Source: Salminus brasiliensis (Eukaryota > Chordata > Actinopteri > Characiformes > Bryconidae). Taken from it: 64,000 bases of DNA. The translations under genes and the position numbers were made by a program. The notes below the pieces were generated by a model, which was not told where the DNA came from, made no database searches, and saw only the letters and a program-made list of their open reading frames with translations. Shown here piece by piece: positions 33,240 through 58,863 of the stretch. Position 1 is the first letter of the stretch. Each line of letters begins with the position of its first letter. Location of the stretch: positions 32,348,133-32,412,132 of the forward strand of contig NC_132879.1 of NCBI RefSeq assembly GCF_030463535.1, read 5' to 3'.

Positions 33240-35270
33240 GCTAGCTATGTCTGGTGTGTGTATTAGTGTGGATGGCTGAGTTAAGTGGCACTGCCAAGGC
33301 TGGTCTACTTCGGCTCTGCCCTCTATCCTTCATAATGACAATAAAAAAATATATATTATAATTAAGGTGGCAAGGGGACACACTGAAACTTCCCTCCTAA
33401 CTTAAAGAATTACTGTTACTCTCGAGAGAATGTAGAAATCCTCATCCACAGTTCAATTAAAGAAAGACTTTAAAAGTAGCTAATCTTCAACTTTCACATT
33501 TCCGCTGAGCCGCCGCCACGTATCGCAGTGCTGTTATTCGCTTCAAGAGATCTGGGATTAACCTATACTTACTGAATTCCAGAAGGCTGAAGGCTAGGAG
33601 CAGCAGGCACCTTGCCATAAAAAAAGATATTCAAGCAATTGTAAAGATATTTGAGTAATCAATTACTTGATGTCTGGTCTCTGATTTCCAATCCACACAG
33701 CAGTCTCGACCCTCTTGGTGCTGACAAGCCTCGTAATAGCTCCAATCACCTGTCTGGCCCAGAGGTGACAAAGTGCATCCTCCACGACTCCCTCTGCCAG
33801 GAGTGAGAGCAGCCCAGCATACTGCTGAGGATTAGCTGCTGATTAAGCTGGGGTGGAGTTCGGGGGACACAGTCGGTGAAGAGCCAGGCCTAACCATGCA
33901 GAAGGCCTTCAGTGATCCGCTCTGCCAGAGAATAACCCCCTCGTTAGCTCTCCCGGCAGGAGACGCACCTGTCAGCCCGAGTGCTCGTCAGGCACGGCCC
34001 CCCACCCATCTGGGTCACTCCTGACTGGGCAACAGGAGAGAACCGTCTCTCACCTGTCCAAAACCATCCCATCTGCTCCATACAGACACATCTTTTTATG
34101 CATCACAGAGTTAAGACACGGCCCACCCAAGAAATATGACGAGACTGCAAAATTGTTCAACCCTGCTTTTTCTTAGATCCTCTCCTCCCTTTAGAGATGG
34201 CCAGAAATCCCGACGGCTCTTTGTTTCCCGTGTTCGCCACTCTACCGTGCTACAGTCCACTTCACACTGAGGGGACATATGTCGACTTGTTTTGTAACGG
34301 TTTTAACATCCGTCATTTTCTTCGCCCAGACTTCGAATAAGGACAGCCCTTCAACACGCGCGCCTTCAGTTGAACTGATCCAGTGAGCGGAACGAATAGC
34401 ATGAGCTGTGCTCCTCACCAAAGGTTATCGCTTTTCATATCAACTTAATTGCAGCAGGGCGCTGACGGACTCCATATGGAATAAAATAGTGACCTAGATA
34501 TCACTGTCAGGCAGCCGGAGCGAGCTTACACCCTCTGTCACACATGCAGTCTGCCAAGTGCCTTTATGAAGGCAGCTAGAGACGGAGGTACGGAGCGAGA
34601 CAGGCGGGCAGTCGGAAGTCATGTCGTGCAGACACTTGCTTGGACGTTAGTTCAGGCTTCTTTATCGCACAGGTTTGGACTGACGGTCGAAAAAGCAGCA
34701 TGATTTAGGCAGGGTGACCGCTCCCAGATTGCAGCAGACTCCACACTGCTGATGAAGCACACGCTTACCTTTTCTAATAGGTAGAAAGGATCTGCACATT
34801 GGGACCAAAGTTAATTGGGAAAGATAGTTTGGAGCGATACTACACATTTATCTTGAAATTGACACAGAATATGTTAAACATACTTGATACAAGATGTTAC
34901 AAGAAAAAAAAAAAAAAAAAGAGACATGACTGTAGTGTTGGACTCTCGTTATTCTCACTGTTATATAAGAGGGGAAACGGGGAACAGAAAAAAAAAAAAG
35001 CATGGGGATGTGGTTCAATTGGTTCATGTTGCACTGCACTGCAGCACAGCTCAGAAATACTGATGGGCAGGCAACGTATACTTTAGCACGCAACGACGGG
35101 ATCCCTAAAACCACAAGCTGCAAGGAAAGGTCTGGCTCCCCCTTTTGACCAAAGCAAAAAAGTGAAAGTCTGGCTGGTAGCAAAGCAGAGGTCGACAGAG
35201 CTCAGACAGGAAGTTTAATGGGGAGAGGGGGGGAATAAAAAAAGTGCTCCAAATCTGCTACAAATGTCAT

Positions 35271-37228
35271 TTTATTATTTTCTTAAATAATATTGAAATA
35301 AAGGGGCTATGATGATCCACAGAAAAAAAGACATGCTTTGTGACTTTCATTTTTAAAATGTATATATCTATATATATATTTATATATATATTCATATTCT
35401 TGTCCAGCAGAAATCTATCCAGGGTGAAGAAGAAAACCCCTCACACAACGAACGAGACACATTACATTCGCGGGCCTTCTCGGCTAGCCGAGGACAGTGT
35501 GAGTTTGACCGAGTGGCTTCCTCAGTGTTCAGACTACAGAACTGGATGCATATCCAAACGGGCAGTGATCAAAGTGTGCTGAAATGAGCCCAATCCAAAC
35601 GTCAAAAAATTAAAACGCCTTTGTCTTTTGTTTGTTTGTTTTTTTTTTCTTTTCTTATAAAAACTTTTCAAAAACAAGAACCTGGATACATTTCTACTTT
35701 TCCAAAATTAACAATGTTTTACTATTAAAAAAGACAAAAAAGAGGAAAAAATACAAACAAAAAACAGTAAACACACAAAGTAGAAAGAAAGAAAGAGAGA
35801 AAGGAAAAGGAAAGAAACAGCTATCATTATAATCAACTCCCTTTGGTAAAAACTGTAATAAACTTGTCGTCTTGCATGTGTTCATCCTCCCCTCCCTCCC
35901 GCACTAACTTTAGCCGTCTGTTCTCTCTAAAGTCCACAGTAAGCCTGTAAAGTTTCACTAGCACAACAACACAGGTCTCTGTCATAAAAAAAAGGTCTGG
36001 AAATATGTACAGTTTATTTACAAATAGTGAACTGTGTTCTGTGTATGTGTGTATGGATAGTTCATTGTTTGTTAATGATCAGGCATGTTTGCGCTTGTGT
36101 ATGTGTGTGTGTGAGTGTGTGCGCTCACTAGCTGGTGTATTGGCATTGGGCTTTGCCAGCAACTTTGTAAGGCTTTAAGCCAGGGCGGCCAGCACAAACT
36201 GTGGTCATGTCACGTTCTGACATTCAAAACATATACATTTATACAGAGTGCGAGAGCGTCTGGAAGCTCATTCATTCTTCTGTTGAACGCATCAGTGCTT
36301 TCTGTTGTACACTCCACAGTACTGTGGGATACAGGTCCGAGATCTTTATTGCTGTCTCTTCTGCTGAAGGTTTCTCTTTTGTTGTAGTTTTTTTTGTTTG
36401 TTTTTGCTTTGAAATAAAAAGATTGTACTCTTAAGAGTTTGTTCGTTGGACTTAAGAACGGGAAATTAGTTTAGCTTATCTTCAATGATGGTGCCGCTCG
36501 AATTTCCTATACTTTAGCTGGATAACTCCATGCAAAGTTAAGTGCACTTATCCCAAAACAAGAATGCTAGTTTACTGCTACTGTTCCGTTCTTGAAAAGC
36601 TGGTCCATTCTTGGATCCCCCCCTCCCTAAAAAAAGAAAAGAAAAGAAAAAAAAAAAACCAACCCCAAAACAACTCTAAACCAATAGTGCCCATTCACTG
36701 AAAGGGACTATAAAACCAAAGCTGGCATCCAGGTAAAGGTGAGGTCATGTTCTCACCTTATTACACAGCCTTATGACCTGTACATACAGTAATACATTAA
36801 TGCCTGTTAACCTGCCCTATCAAACTTCTTCACCACAGCCTAGCCCATCAGTATTCTGTGCTGTTTGCCGTCTATCATGGCTTTACAGAGCCGAGGACTC
36901 CAGAATCGTGGCTGGTTCTAGATTAGTCTGGGCTCGCGCATGGACTGTGTGGACTGTGCTGATTGTTTGATGAACGGGTCTTTCCTCCCGTGGTTTGGCA
37001 CTGAGGGATATGCGGGCACAGGTACAGCTAAAAACGCTGTTAAAAACCGAGACGTACGCCAGCCGCCACTGGTGTGACATGAGAGCTCTGAGGCTTAGCT
37101 TTGCGCTGTCATGTCATCCTTAGAAAGTTGTTGATAAGTCCTCTTTCCTTCCCTGCCCACTATCTCTACTGCCTTCTCCCATAACCGAGAACCCCCTCCC
37201 CCTGCGTGCTGCCTGGTGGTGGGGGTGG
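35271..37228 (-). other. sin3a: sin3a 3' UTR (candidate extent)
   Basis: Downstream of the stop the - strand has AATAAA signals at 36018-36013 and 35276-35271, giving 3' UTRs of about 1.2 or 1.95 kb. Several A/T homopolymers and a TATATA stretch (35360-35390 on the + strand) lie inside. The true end cannot be fixed from sequence. Confidence 0.45.
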
Positions 37229-50483
<13,255 letters not shown>

Positions 50484-50513
50484 TATGAACTCATACTCAG
50501 GGGGCACAAAGAG

Positions 50514-52429
50514 CTGCAAGAGGGGCAAAAAAGCCAAAACACTGAATGACTGATTGGTTGGACGTTTTACCTTTTCAGAAAGTGGAGAAACAGTGCAGAC
50601 CGTCTTTAGGATGAAAAAAGAAAAATAGAAAAAAATAGAAACAAAACCAACAAATGTCCTGATAGTGTTTTTAATTTCATCTAACTATTAAATACAATTT
50701 TATTTGTACTGTGTTTTTACAACAGATACACAAAGCACCTTTAGAGAGATCCGGGTCCGTGTCTAATGTGCAAGGCAATGGCAACAGTTGCAAGTGAAAA
50801 ACACTCTTTCAGAGCGAGAGGAAGAACCCTTTGAAAGGAACCAAGACTCAAATGGGGAACGGAGGACATTTAAAAGTAGAATTGAACTAAAGCCCAACTA
50901 GAACCACAGTATCACAGCACACAGTGAATCAACCTTGTCCTAAAACGAACACCTGCCTTTTCTTATAAAGACATAAAAAACATCAGGACAAAAAGTTCAT
51001 TTAATGCTGGATATGGGGGCGTAACTGACATGAGGACAGTAGTGCCCAACACAAGGCAAAAGGTGTAGATCACCACCACCACAATATTGGTGCTGAGTTC
51101 CCTCCAGTCAGGCGCATGCTGCAGGACCAGGGCTATGACGTCATCGGACGGCTCCAGCCCTGTACCCACATTAAGAGGCATCTCCTCGCATCTCCGCCAC
51201 CGAGCCAAACAGCTCTACCTACACGGCTTCAACGATCATACCACCCGGGGTTTGTTTGTTGGTTGGTTGGTTGGTGGGGGCTGAAGTAGATGCCCTGGCT
51301 GTAGACCGCCATGGGCGCCGTGCATGTGGCAGCGAGGGAACATGCTGGCGGCTCGCGAAGCACATAAATGGACATCTGAGAAACGTATGAAGAGCGTTTG
51401 TTCCTCGATTGAGGACCTGACCATCGACCCAAGCACATATCGTCCTCTGGACGTGCACGGAAGCCCACTGACTGTTTTGTGAGGCATGTGTTTGCACGCA
51501 GCTTAGCTAACCCACACTCGGCGGCGCGGCGCGTGGATAAACAGCCCAGAGGCGGCAAACCCGAATAACTCCGAGTGCGTCTTCTCAGCTTGCTTTAGCT
51601 GCTACCCGCTCCGTTTTTAACCCAGAGAAACGCTCCTGAGCGCCTGGATCGGTCGATTCAAAAGCCATCACTTCGACAAAGAAACTTGAAAACACTGGTG
51701 CCTGAGCTTGAGCTGCACAGACACAATAGGGGCTAGTAGAAATGTTTTGGTGGAAAATAAACAGTCCCGGTGGCGAGAGGGCCTAATATGGGACAGAGAG
51801 ACGTCTGCTAACTCTTATTTACATTGGAGAGTAACAGTTAGCTCGCTAGTGTGTGTGTGTGTGCTCCGTCCCCTCCCCCCTGCCCCGAGGCCTGGCTAAG
51901 TGCTAAAGCCCCGCGATCGAGTGCAGCCTGGCGGACAGACTCAGCGGTCTAACGGGCTGCACACACCGCGAGCGTTCACCCAGCCGACCCCGGGTCTGTA
52001 GGCAAGCTCACATTTCAGCTGCCGCCCTAGGTCGTCAGAATCGCACTGTTACAGGTACATCTGACGTTACACGTTACACAGTGTTAAGCGCTCTGCCCCC
52101 GAAGCTAGCAGGCTAACTCCGCTAGCTAGCCACCAGGCTAACTTCAGTGCAGATGTCAGCGCAGCCTGACTAGCCAGCTAGCGGTTAGCCATCAGCAGCG
52201 TCAGTCACTCCAACCATGCACATGCAGAGCACAACCCCAGACCCCCCCCCACCCCACACCACACACACACGTACACATCGACATGTTTCACTGGAGAAAA
52301 AACACACACACACACACAAAACTGAACCCAGACACAAGGCTTTAAGCAGTGAAGGAGAAAGTGCTGGGAGCGCCACTGGCTAGGGGGTTTCTGTACTGCT
52401 TCCCACCAGAACAAACAGTTCAAACTCAC
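50514..52429 (-). other. sin3a: sin3a first intron
   Basis: Contains a perfect CRE, TGACGTCA, at 51136-51143, a (GGTT)n patch at about 51255-51274 and GT/CA tracts at 51850-51862 and 52260-52318. GC-rich from about 51.1 kb upward, so it may carry intronic promoter activity. Confidence 0.5.
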
Positions 52430-52540
52430 CTCCTGGCAGTAGCTTAGCTAGCTCGTCGAGTTGTTGAGGTTTGTCCGCGAATTTCCACCAAAACAGGAAT
52501 CAACTTAAAACAACGGCAGCCCTAAAACACTGCGTGCGCA
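52430..52540 (-). other. sin3a: sin3a non-coding first exon (5' UTR)
   Basis: A consensus donor (gccaggag|gtgagt on the - strand) ends an exon at 52430. Joined to the acceptor at 50514 it gives an in-frame TAG upstream of the ATG. The 5' end (about 52540) is a guess from the promoter motifs beyond it. Confidence 0.6.
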
Positions 52541-53450
52541 GTGGCGGTCACAAATGCATAGCGCTAAATAAAACGCTCCGTCCGTGAAATGTTTTTAAAA
52601 TGCACAATACAAGAGAAAGCGACCGCAAAAGAAAAAAATTCTCAGCTGAAAACAACCCCAGTTCTGTTCGCTGTCGAGAGGCGTGGCTCACAGGGGCTTT
52701 TTCCTCCGTCCCCGCCCACTGCAGAGCTGATTGGTCACTGCTGTAGGGACGCAGCGGGGAAGGAGGGATACGCCGCTCTGATTGGCCAATTTCAACGTCA
52801 CTCACACCAGCGGCAGGCTCAAGAGGTTCGTCCCCTGCCCGCCACTCAGACTCGTCTCACACACGTAAGCTACACACAGTTTGAAACGGAGGACTTTCGG
52901 AGACTATATTGTAAGACTCTGCGCTAGTGGAAAGTCGGGCATGTCTTATCCGTTTCGCGCGTTTGTATGATTATAAAGAAAACCGAGATCCGAATCTGAA
53001 AACCACCGAAATCAAACACGCTGTCCAGCACTTGTTTGGTTGCTAGGGTTTCCTAGTAACACGTTTTGCGGAGAAAAAAAAAAAAAACACACACACACAC
53101 ACACACACACTTACGAAGCTCATAAAGACCACTGGTCCTTGGCCCTAGAGTTAGCTTATGTTGTGAGTTTGTGACCCAGCGTGTATAGATCTCAGTGATT
53201 CACACAGGGAAAGTTAAAATAAGGCGAGTGTTTGAAAGCTTCTCCGTGTATAAAATTAGTTCGGGGCAACTTCCTGAAGTTACCAGCACACGTGACTCGT
53301 CTCGGCAGTGTTTAGCTGTCGCATACGTCATGCAGATCGCTTAACACAGCAGCCCCGCCCCCGGTTTAGGTTCTAGCCAATCGGGGCGCGCGGAGTTGCC
53401 TGAGGACACGCCTCCAGGGGCGGGGCTGTTAAACTAAACCCTCGCCCACG
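52541..53450 (-). promoter_or_regulatory. sin3a: sin3a promoter region (CCAAT and GC boxes)
   Basis: GC/CpG-rich and TATA-less. CCAAT-type boxes (NF-Y consensus cores) are ATTGG at 52730-52734, a palindromic ATTGGCCAAT at 52781-52790, and CCAAT at 53377-53381. GC boxes occur near 52709-52717, 53353-53361 and 53417-53426. A (CA)n tract interrupts at about 53088-53111. Spacing of the first two boxes from the presumed first exon suits a housekeeping promoter. Confidence 0.6.
53084..53111. repeat. (CA)n in the sin3a upstream region
   Basis: CA run following a poly(A) run (53075-53087). Further CA/GT tracts in this region are at 53820-53839 and 54423-54450. Confidence 0.9.
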
Positions 53451-54695
53451 AGAGGCGGAGTTAAACACTTGCCCGGGATTCCGCTCCTCGACCGAGCAAC
53501 AATTCACACTCAGTCTCGACCAAACCGCCCTGACGACCATGTTTGCGCTCAGAGCTTCATCTCAAACTGGCGTCCGGAGAAAGCCCGCAGCGAGAACCCC
53601 TGCTCCTACAATCCGACCGGGCGGATATAGCTAGCGCTAACACCGACTCGATAAGCACTGATAAGTCCTGACTGAGCTCGAGCACAAACACTGTGCGGCA
53701 GGCAGGCAGTTAGTTAGTTAGCTATCCAGCTAACGTCACGTAGCAGAAGGCTTATCGTCGAAAAGTTGCTGCCCAAACGTGTTTTCGGTGACACAGCCGA
53801 GTCTGTGGAGCAGCACTGTCTCACACACACACACACACTGGAGCGAGAAGCGGTAGAGGTTTGTCCGCGAGCGCGACCGTGTCTGTTCCCCTTTAATACG
53901 CCACGCATTTCTGCTCTGTCCCGCACTTCCCATTGAACAATAGAGCCTGGACTCGGGTAACGCAGCAGGAACGACACCGTGTGGCTTTGTTACAGACACA
54001 TTTCGCACGACACCCGTACGAGCCAAACGCTGCCGTTCGAGCACGGGCTGAACGAAATCGCCCCCTTTTTTTATGGCGACCTTAAATCGGTCCCAAAGTC
54101 AAAATGGGCACTAAAATCTGGAAGCGTAAACATGAGTGCCGCTTACTGACGACATGTGGCGTCGCTGAATTAGGAGACTCGCGGCTGAGCGAAGCGCCTG
54201 AAAGCATCGAGTGAGCCCTTCTTTGTTTACTTCGACATTTAAGGGGAAAATGTCTAACCCGTTCGCCACAACTCCCTCCCCCTACTGAGCCCTCTGTTAA
54301 CTAGCAGACCGCACGGAGGGAAGGAGAGAGAGAGAGCGAGAGGGGAGAGAGAGAGAGTGGAGCTCGGAGAAGACGGTGCTCCGGGATTTCTACACAGTGC
54401 GATTCGAGAGGAAAAGCGCCTTACACACACACACACACACACACACACACGTACAGCAGAGCAGCTTCACAAGACGGGTGAAGGTTTTATGGGCATGAGC
54501 GCACGTTTCTCCGTGCTCACTAGCAAGCTTTGCCCTCCTTAGCTCCTTAAATTTTGGCATTACCGAGCAAACCACCCACATTTCGTGCGCTAAGATAAAC
54601 ACGCAGAGGATCTCCGACTGCTAGCTTTAGGACGCGATCAACTACGAGCACGGGTTCAAATCAGAAGCAGTTATTATTGTTTTCTTTACCAGCTG

Positions 54696-54830
54696 TTACA
54701 TACCTAGGAAAAAGAAGCCTCTCACTCCGGATTCGTGTTTGTAACAAAATAGTTGGGAACGCCCCTCTCCTTTCCCATTGGCTCGCCCCTCATCCGACGT
54801 CATTGCAATTTGAATACGACCCGCCAAAAT
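54696..54830 (-). promoter_or_regulatory. Possible second sin3a promoter and alternative first exon
   Basis: On the - strand a good donor (cctag|gtatgt, boundary at 54702) follows roughly 80 nt of exon-like DNA. Immediately upstream are a CCAAT box (ATTGG on + at 54777-54781) and a CRE-like TGACGTCG. There is no long ORF, so it would be non-coding. Mammalian SIN3A also has alternative 5' exons; without transcripts this remains a hypothesis. Confidence 0.3.
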
Positions 54831-55082
54831 CCTCAGTGTGCAGCAGCGTTGATGGTGGAACTGAAGGGGAGTGCAGTGAGACAGTAAGACTGAAGACCTC
54901 TGCACACAGCAGTTCTTGGGTACTTGGTAACAAACTGACTGAATCAAGAATACACGACTGCACCATACAGGGAGGTCTCTTATGTTTGTTAACATTGTAG
55001 CACACAGAGTTAATCAAAAACCTGACGTGAAAAAGTCAATGATAGATCTTATTGTAGGACCTAAGGCGTGCACTGTCTAGAA

Positions 55083-55320
55083 CAGGTGGATGGGGGCAGT
55101 GGTGGGCCAGCGGTCAGAGCTCTGGGCTAGCTGCTACTGTTGGTCCATTGAGCTAGGCCCTTTACCCTCTCTGCTCCCTGGGAGCTGGAGTTGGCTGCCC
55201 ACTACTCTGGGTGTGTGTGTGTGCTCACTGCCCTTGGTTCACGTGTGTGTGTGTGTGTGTGTGTGTGTTCGTTCACCACCATGGATAGGACAAATGCGGA
55301 GGACACATTTAATGAATTAT
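55083..55320 (+). mobile_element. tRNA-derived SINE-like fragment with internal (GT)n
   Basis: Starts with gcagtggtgggccagcgg-tcagagctctggg, a tRNA A-box-like head, followed by a body (ttggctgcccactactctggg … ggataggacaaatgcggagg) that I recognise as a widely dispersed teleost repeat. A (GT)n tract lies near its 3' part (55239-55268). The B box is not clear. Confidence 0.6.
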
Positions 55321-55366
55321 TAGAGGACCCATGAAGTGCACTGTATAGAACATAAAGAATCCAGGA

Positions 55367-55760
55367 CCTATGAAGTGCGCGGTGTAGGACAGGCGGAATA
55401 GAGAGCCTATGAAGTGCACGGCGTAGGACAGGCAGAATAGAGGGCCTATGAAGTGCACGGCGTAGGACAGGCGGAATAGAGGGCCTATGAAGTGCACGGC
55501 GTAGGACAGGTGGAATAGAGGGCCTATGAAGTGCGCGGTGTAGGACAGGCGGAATAGAGGGCCTATGAAGTGCGCGGTGTAGGACAGGCGGAATAGAGGG
55601 CCTATGAAGTGCGCGGTGTAGGACGGGCGGAATAGAGGGCCTAGGAAGTGTACGGTGTTGGACAGGCGGAATAGAGAGCCTATGAAGTGCACGGTGTAGG
55701 ACAGGTGGAATAGAGAGCCTATGAAGTGCGTGGTGTAGGACAGGCGGAATAGAGGTGGAA
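55367..55760. repeat. 39-bp minisatellite, 10 tight copies
   Basis: The unit (…ggcggaatagagggcctatga…) repeats every 39 bp, with the gtgtagga/cgtagga marker at 55383, 55422, 55461 and so on. Because 39 is divisible by three, a false 238-aa open frame (LHRPSIPPV repeats) runs through it on the - strand. Looser, longer-spaced relatives (tatgaagtgca-ctgta-agga) extend on both sides from about 55320 to 56100. Confidence 0.95.
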
Positions 55761-56110
55761 TAGTAAGGAGGATGTATTGCAGGACATATGAAGTTCAATG
55801 TGTAGGGCGTAAGGGGGTTATTGCAGGATCTATGAAGTGCACCATGCAGGACATAAAGAATACAGCACCCATAAAGTGCACTGTATAGGAAGTAAGGAAT
55901 AGGAGTTATGAAGTGCATTGTATGGGGAGTCAGGAAGATGTATTACAGGACTTATAACGTGCACTGTGCAGGATGTAAAGAATATCGCGCATATGAAGTG
56001 CACCATGTAGGAAGTAAAGAATACAGGAGTCATGAAGTGCACTGCATGGGGTGGAAGGAGGATGTATTTCATGACTTTAGAAGTGCACTATGTAGGTAGT
56101 AGGAAGGATT
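55761..56110. repeat. Diverged continuation of the 39-bp minisatellite
   Basis: The motif atgaagtgcac(t/c)…taggaa(g)taa(a)g recurs irregularly (near 55829, 55876, 55908, 55995, 56033 and 56080), with longer spacers than the core array, as expected for an older edge of the array. Confidence 0.7.
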
Positions 56111-56569
56111 TTGGCATGTCCCAAAGTGCTAAAGACGTGTTTAGTGGATATGTACTGTATATACACAGTTGTCACTGTATTAAAGTTCTGCCCTGACATT
56201 TCTGTTAGAACCTCAACATCACACTGAACTGTGGGATAAACATAATTCAAGACAACTAGTACTGTTGCCTACAGTAACTGCATGTCTGAGAAATGTACAA
56301 CTTTAAACTACTCACCAAAAGTTCCATAAATACACACAGCAGTGCTTTAGGTGACACGGTGTGAACTATGGGACCGGCCTCTTATATTGTGCCTTCTGAA
56401 TATAGAATATAGAACCCATTATTTCTTGACCCACAGACCAAGTTTTTTTTTTTTGGTTTTTTTTTTTGTAATTATAAGAAGTTTGCTGTCTAAGGAGTAG
56501 TAGTGTCAGTATAGAGAAGAGTAGCAGAATCAGGCTCACTATGAAAGAGTCAAACGCTCAGTGTGAAGA

Positions 56570-58825
56570 AATGATAGTTCCTTTTAATCATCATTTAAAC
56601 GGTCATATTTTACATGGTTCTACTTGCTGAACGGGGCGTCCCCGAGTCAGGGAACAGGACTCCGTTCTGCCAAAGCAGCATGCAACACCATTCTCTACCA
56701 TCTCTCATGTGTGGCTGCCTCATGTCACAGAAGTCTTTCAGAATAAAAATACTTGGTCACAAAGTGAAGGGTTCAACATGTATATGCGTGAACACCATGG
56801 CATTATGGATTACATAGCTCGATTATATTAGCATAGGTCATACAAATGAAGGAGTTACAGAATGAGAAAATATAAAGTAGCTATTTGCAAATGGAATAAC
56901 ATGTAAGGACACAGACGTCTGCTGAATATAATAGAAAAGAAAAAAAAAAATCAGTCACATTTCGTGTCCATCGTTTCAACAGCTAACGGTTCCAGAATCA
57001 TGAGTGCATACAAGGGTTTGGTTCAACAGATGCTTCACTACAAGCAAATTCAATATGAATTCAGTAGCAAAGGCTCACATATCCAAGGACCAAAAAAAAA
57101 AAAAAAAAAGTGTGATACTGTGAAATGATACAGCTCTTGAAGCTAACTGTAAACACCCGAACACACGATCAACATCACGACGGTCTTACAGACCACTGAA
57201 CTTGCAGATTTCGCAATTCACAAGTATTGCAGGTCACACCACAGCACATTACTTATGGACCGTGTGGTGTTAAAATCCTCTACTGTTAATGATGTCAGTG
57301 AATGCACATAGCGGACACCTGGGTAAAAGTGCTTTCGCATAGTTAAAGGCCTATTTTACACACGAGTTAGATGTTAGTAAGCAGGGCAGACTTGTAGATC
57401 GGTTTACCTTGACAGTAGCAACAGCATTCACATAGTCATGTAGACACAGAGCACAACTCAAACACTGCTCTCTGGTCCAAATAGGGAAAGCAACATCTGT
57501 ATTCACACACACCACCTTTTGTTTTTTGTGACCATGATCTTGAGAAATCATACATTTATAAATGAATGACTCTTCATCTTCTTGTGTGTTTGTGTGTTTT
57601 CAAGAAATTGCCATGTGGACCGTATAGGGAAAAAGCCCTCCCATATTGGTAACAATGACAGGGGCAACTCTAAGGAAATGTCTACACCATTTTGTGAGGA
57701 ATTCTAAAAATATTGATCACGTTTCTGCCTCGAATCTACACCGGATCTGAACGGTCACAATATTTCAGTTGTCTATATTTAGCCTTTTCTGTTTAAAAAA
57801 AAGACAGACAATATATCATTCTAGTACATATTTAGAAATTACACTGTGCCTTTTAACGTGATTTATGGAAAATGACTCCCAAGAAACAATGCAAGTAATT
57901 AAGGATCACTCAAGCAAAAAAAAAGATAAAACAGACAGACAGTCTCGATCTTAACCATCTTGTCTTCAGGTGGCACACCAAGCCAAGACTACCCTAGACC
58001 TCCTTTCACACGTGTTGAAGAGCTCCAAGCCTGTCGGGAACTCTCCACACCTGGAATTGGAGAACGTAAGATAATAAATGGGAATCCTATAATTAAATAT
58101 TCCTCAGCAAAGAGGGACAATATGAACCCAATATGCTGCAGTTTCTAGATGGTTCATTTGGGTCAATTTACTGTTGCCAAATCAACCATTTAACCTGCAC
58201 AGGTCATGTGTTGGCTGCATCATTCCCATTGCTTGGAGCTTACTTAAAACATGCAGAAGTGTTTTTTCTCTGTACTGCTTGTCAGTTGTTCCGTTCTCCT
58301 CAGGTGGAACTGCTTTGAAATTTGAGAGTTGAGTAGAAGATGCTGCCAGTTTAAAATTTGAGGGCGTTTTCACACCTGCACTTTTGAGTCTGGCTCGTGT
58401 GAACAAGTGTGAATACAGTAATTATACTTTCATGAAGAGACGGCCTGATCTGATCCCTATCGAAAACTGGAGCGGTTCGGTTGGTGTGAACATGATCTGA
58501 CCTTGAGCAGACCCAACTAACAGGTGTCCTCTTGTATGCTGCTGTTCCATTTGTACAGAAATGTGCACTAGACCATAACACAAGCCTCCTTCCTGTATTT
58601 ACTCCCTAGTCTGAAAACAAACCAAAGTGAAAACGCTCCAATTTTATGAATTTGGTAACTGATTCGGACCAGAACAAACTAACTGTAGGTGTAAAAGCGC
58701 CCTTAGAAAGCACATCACAGCATGCCTACACAACCCAAGCTCAATTCACAAAGCCTGTTAAAACCCTTTCCTGAGAAGGGGGTACCAAAAAAGCTAAAAT
58801 GGAGCACCTAAAACATTTGAATAAA

Positions 58826-58863
<38 letters not shown>

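Larger units (their letters stand above)
29948..35270. other. Intergenic DNA between crabp1 and sin3a
   Basis: No gene recognised. Contains a perfect octamer ATGCAAAT (30101-30108), a (GT)n at 30491-30508, the nested local duplications at 31.9-33.3 kb, complex unique-looking DNA at 33.65-34.05 kb, and poly(A) at 34902-34920. Confidence 0.5.

Noticed and set aside
55202-55918. 238-aa open frame on the - strand with 13-residue repeats
   Set aside because: It is a by-product of a 39-bp minisatellite whose unit length is divisible by three; a second, shifted frame is equally open, and there is no family resemblance.
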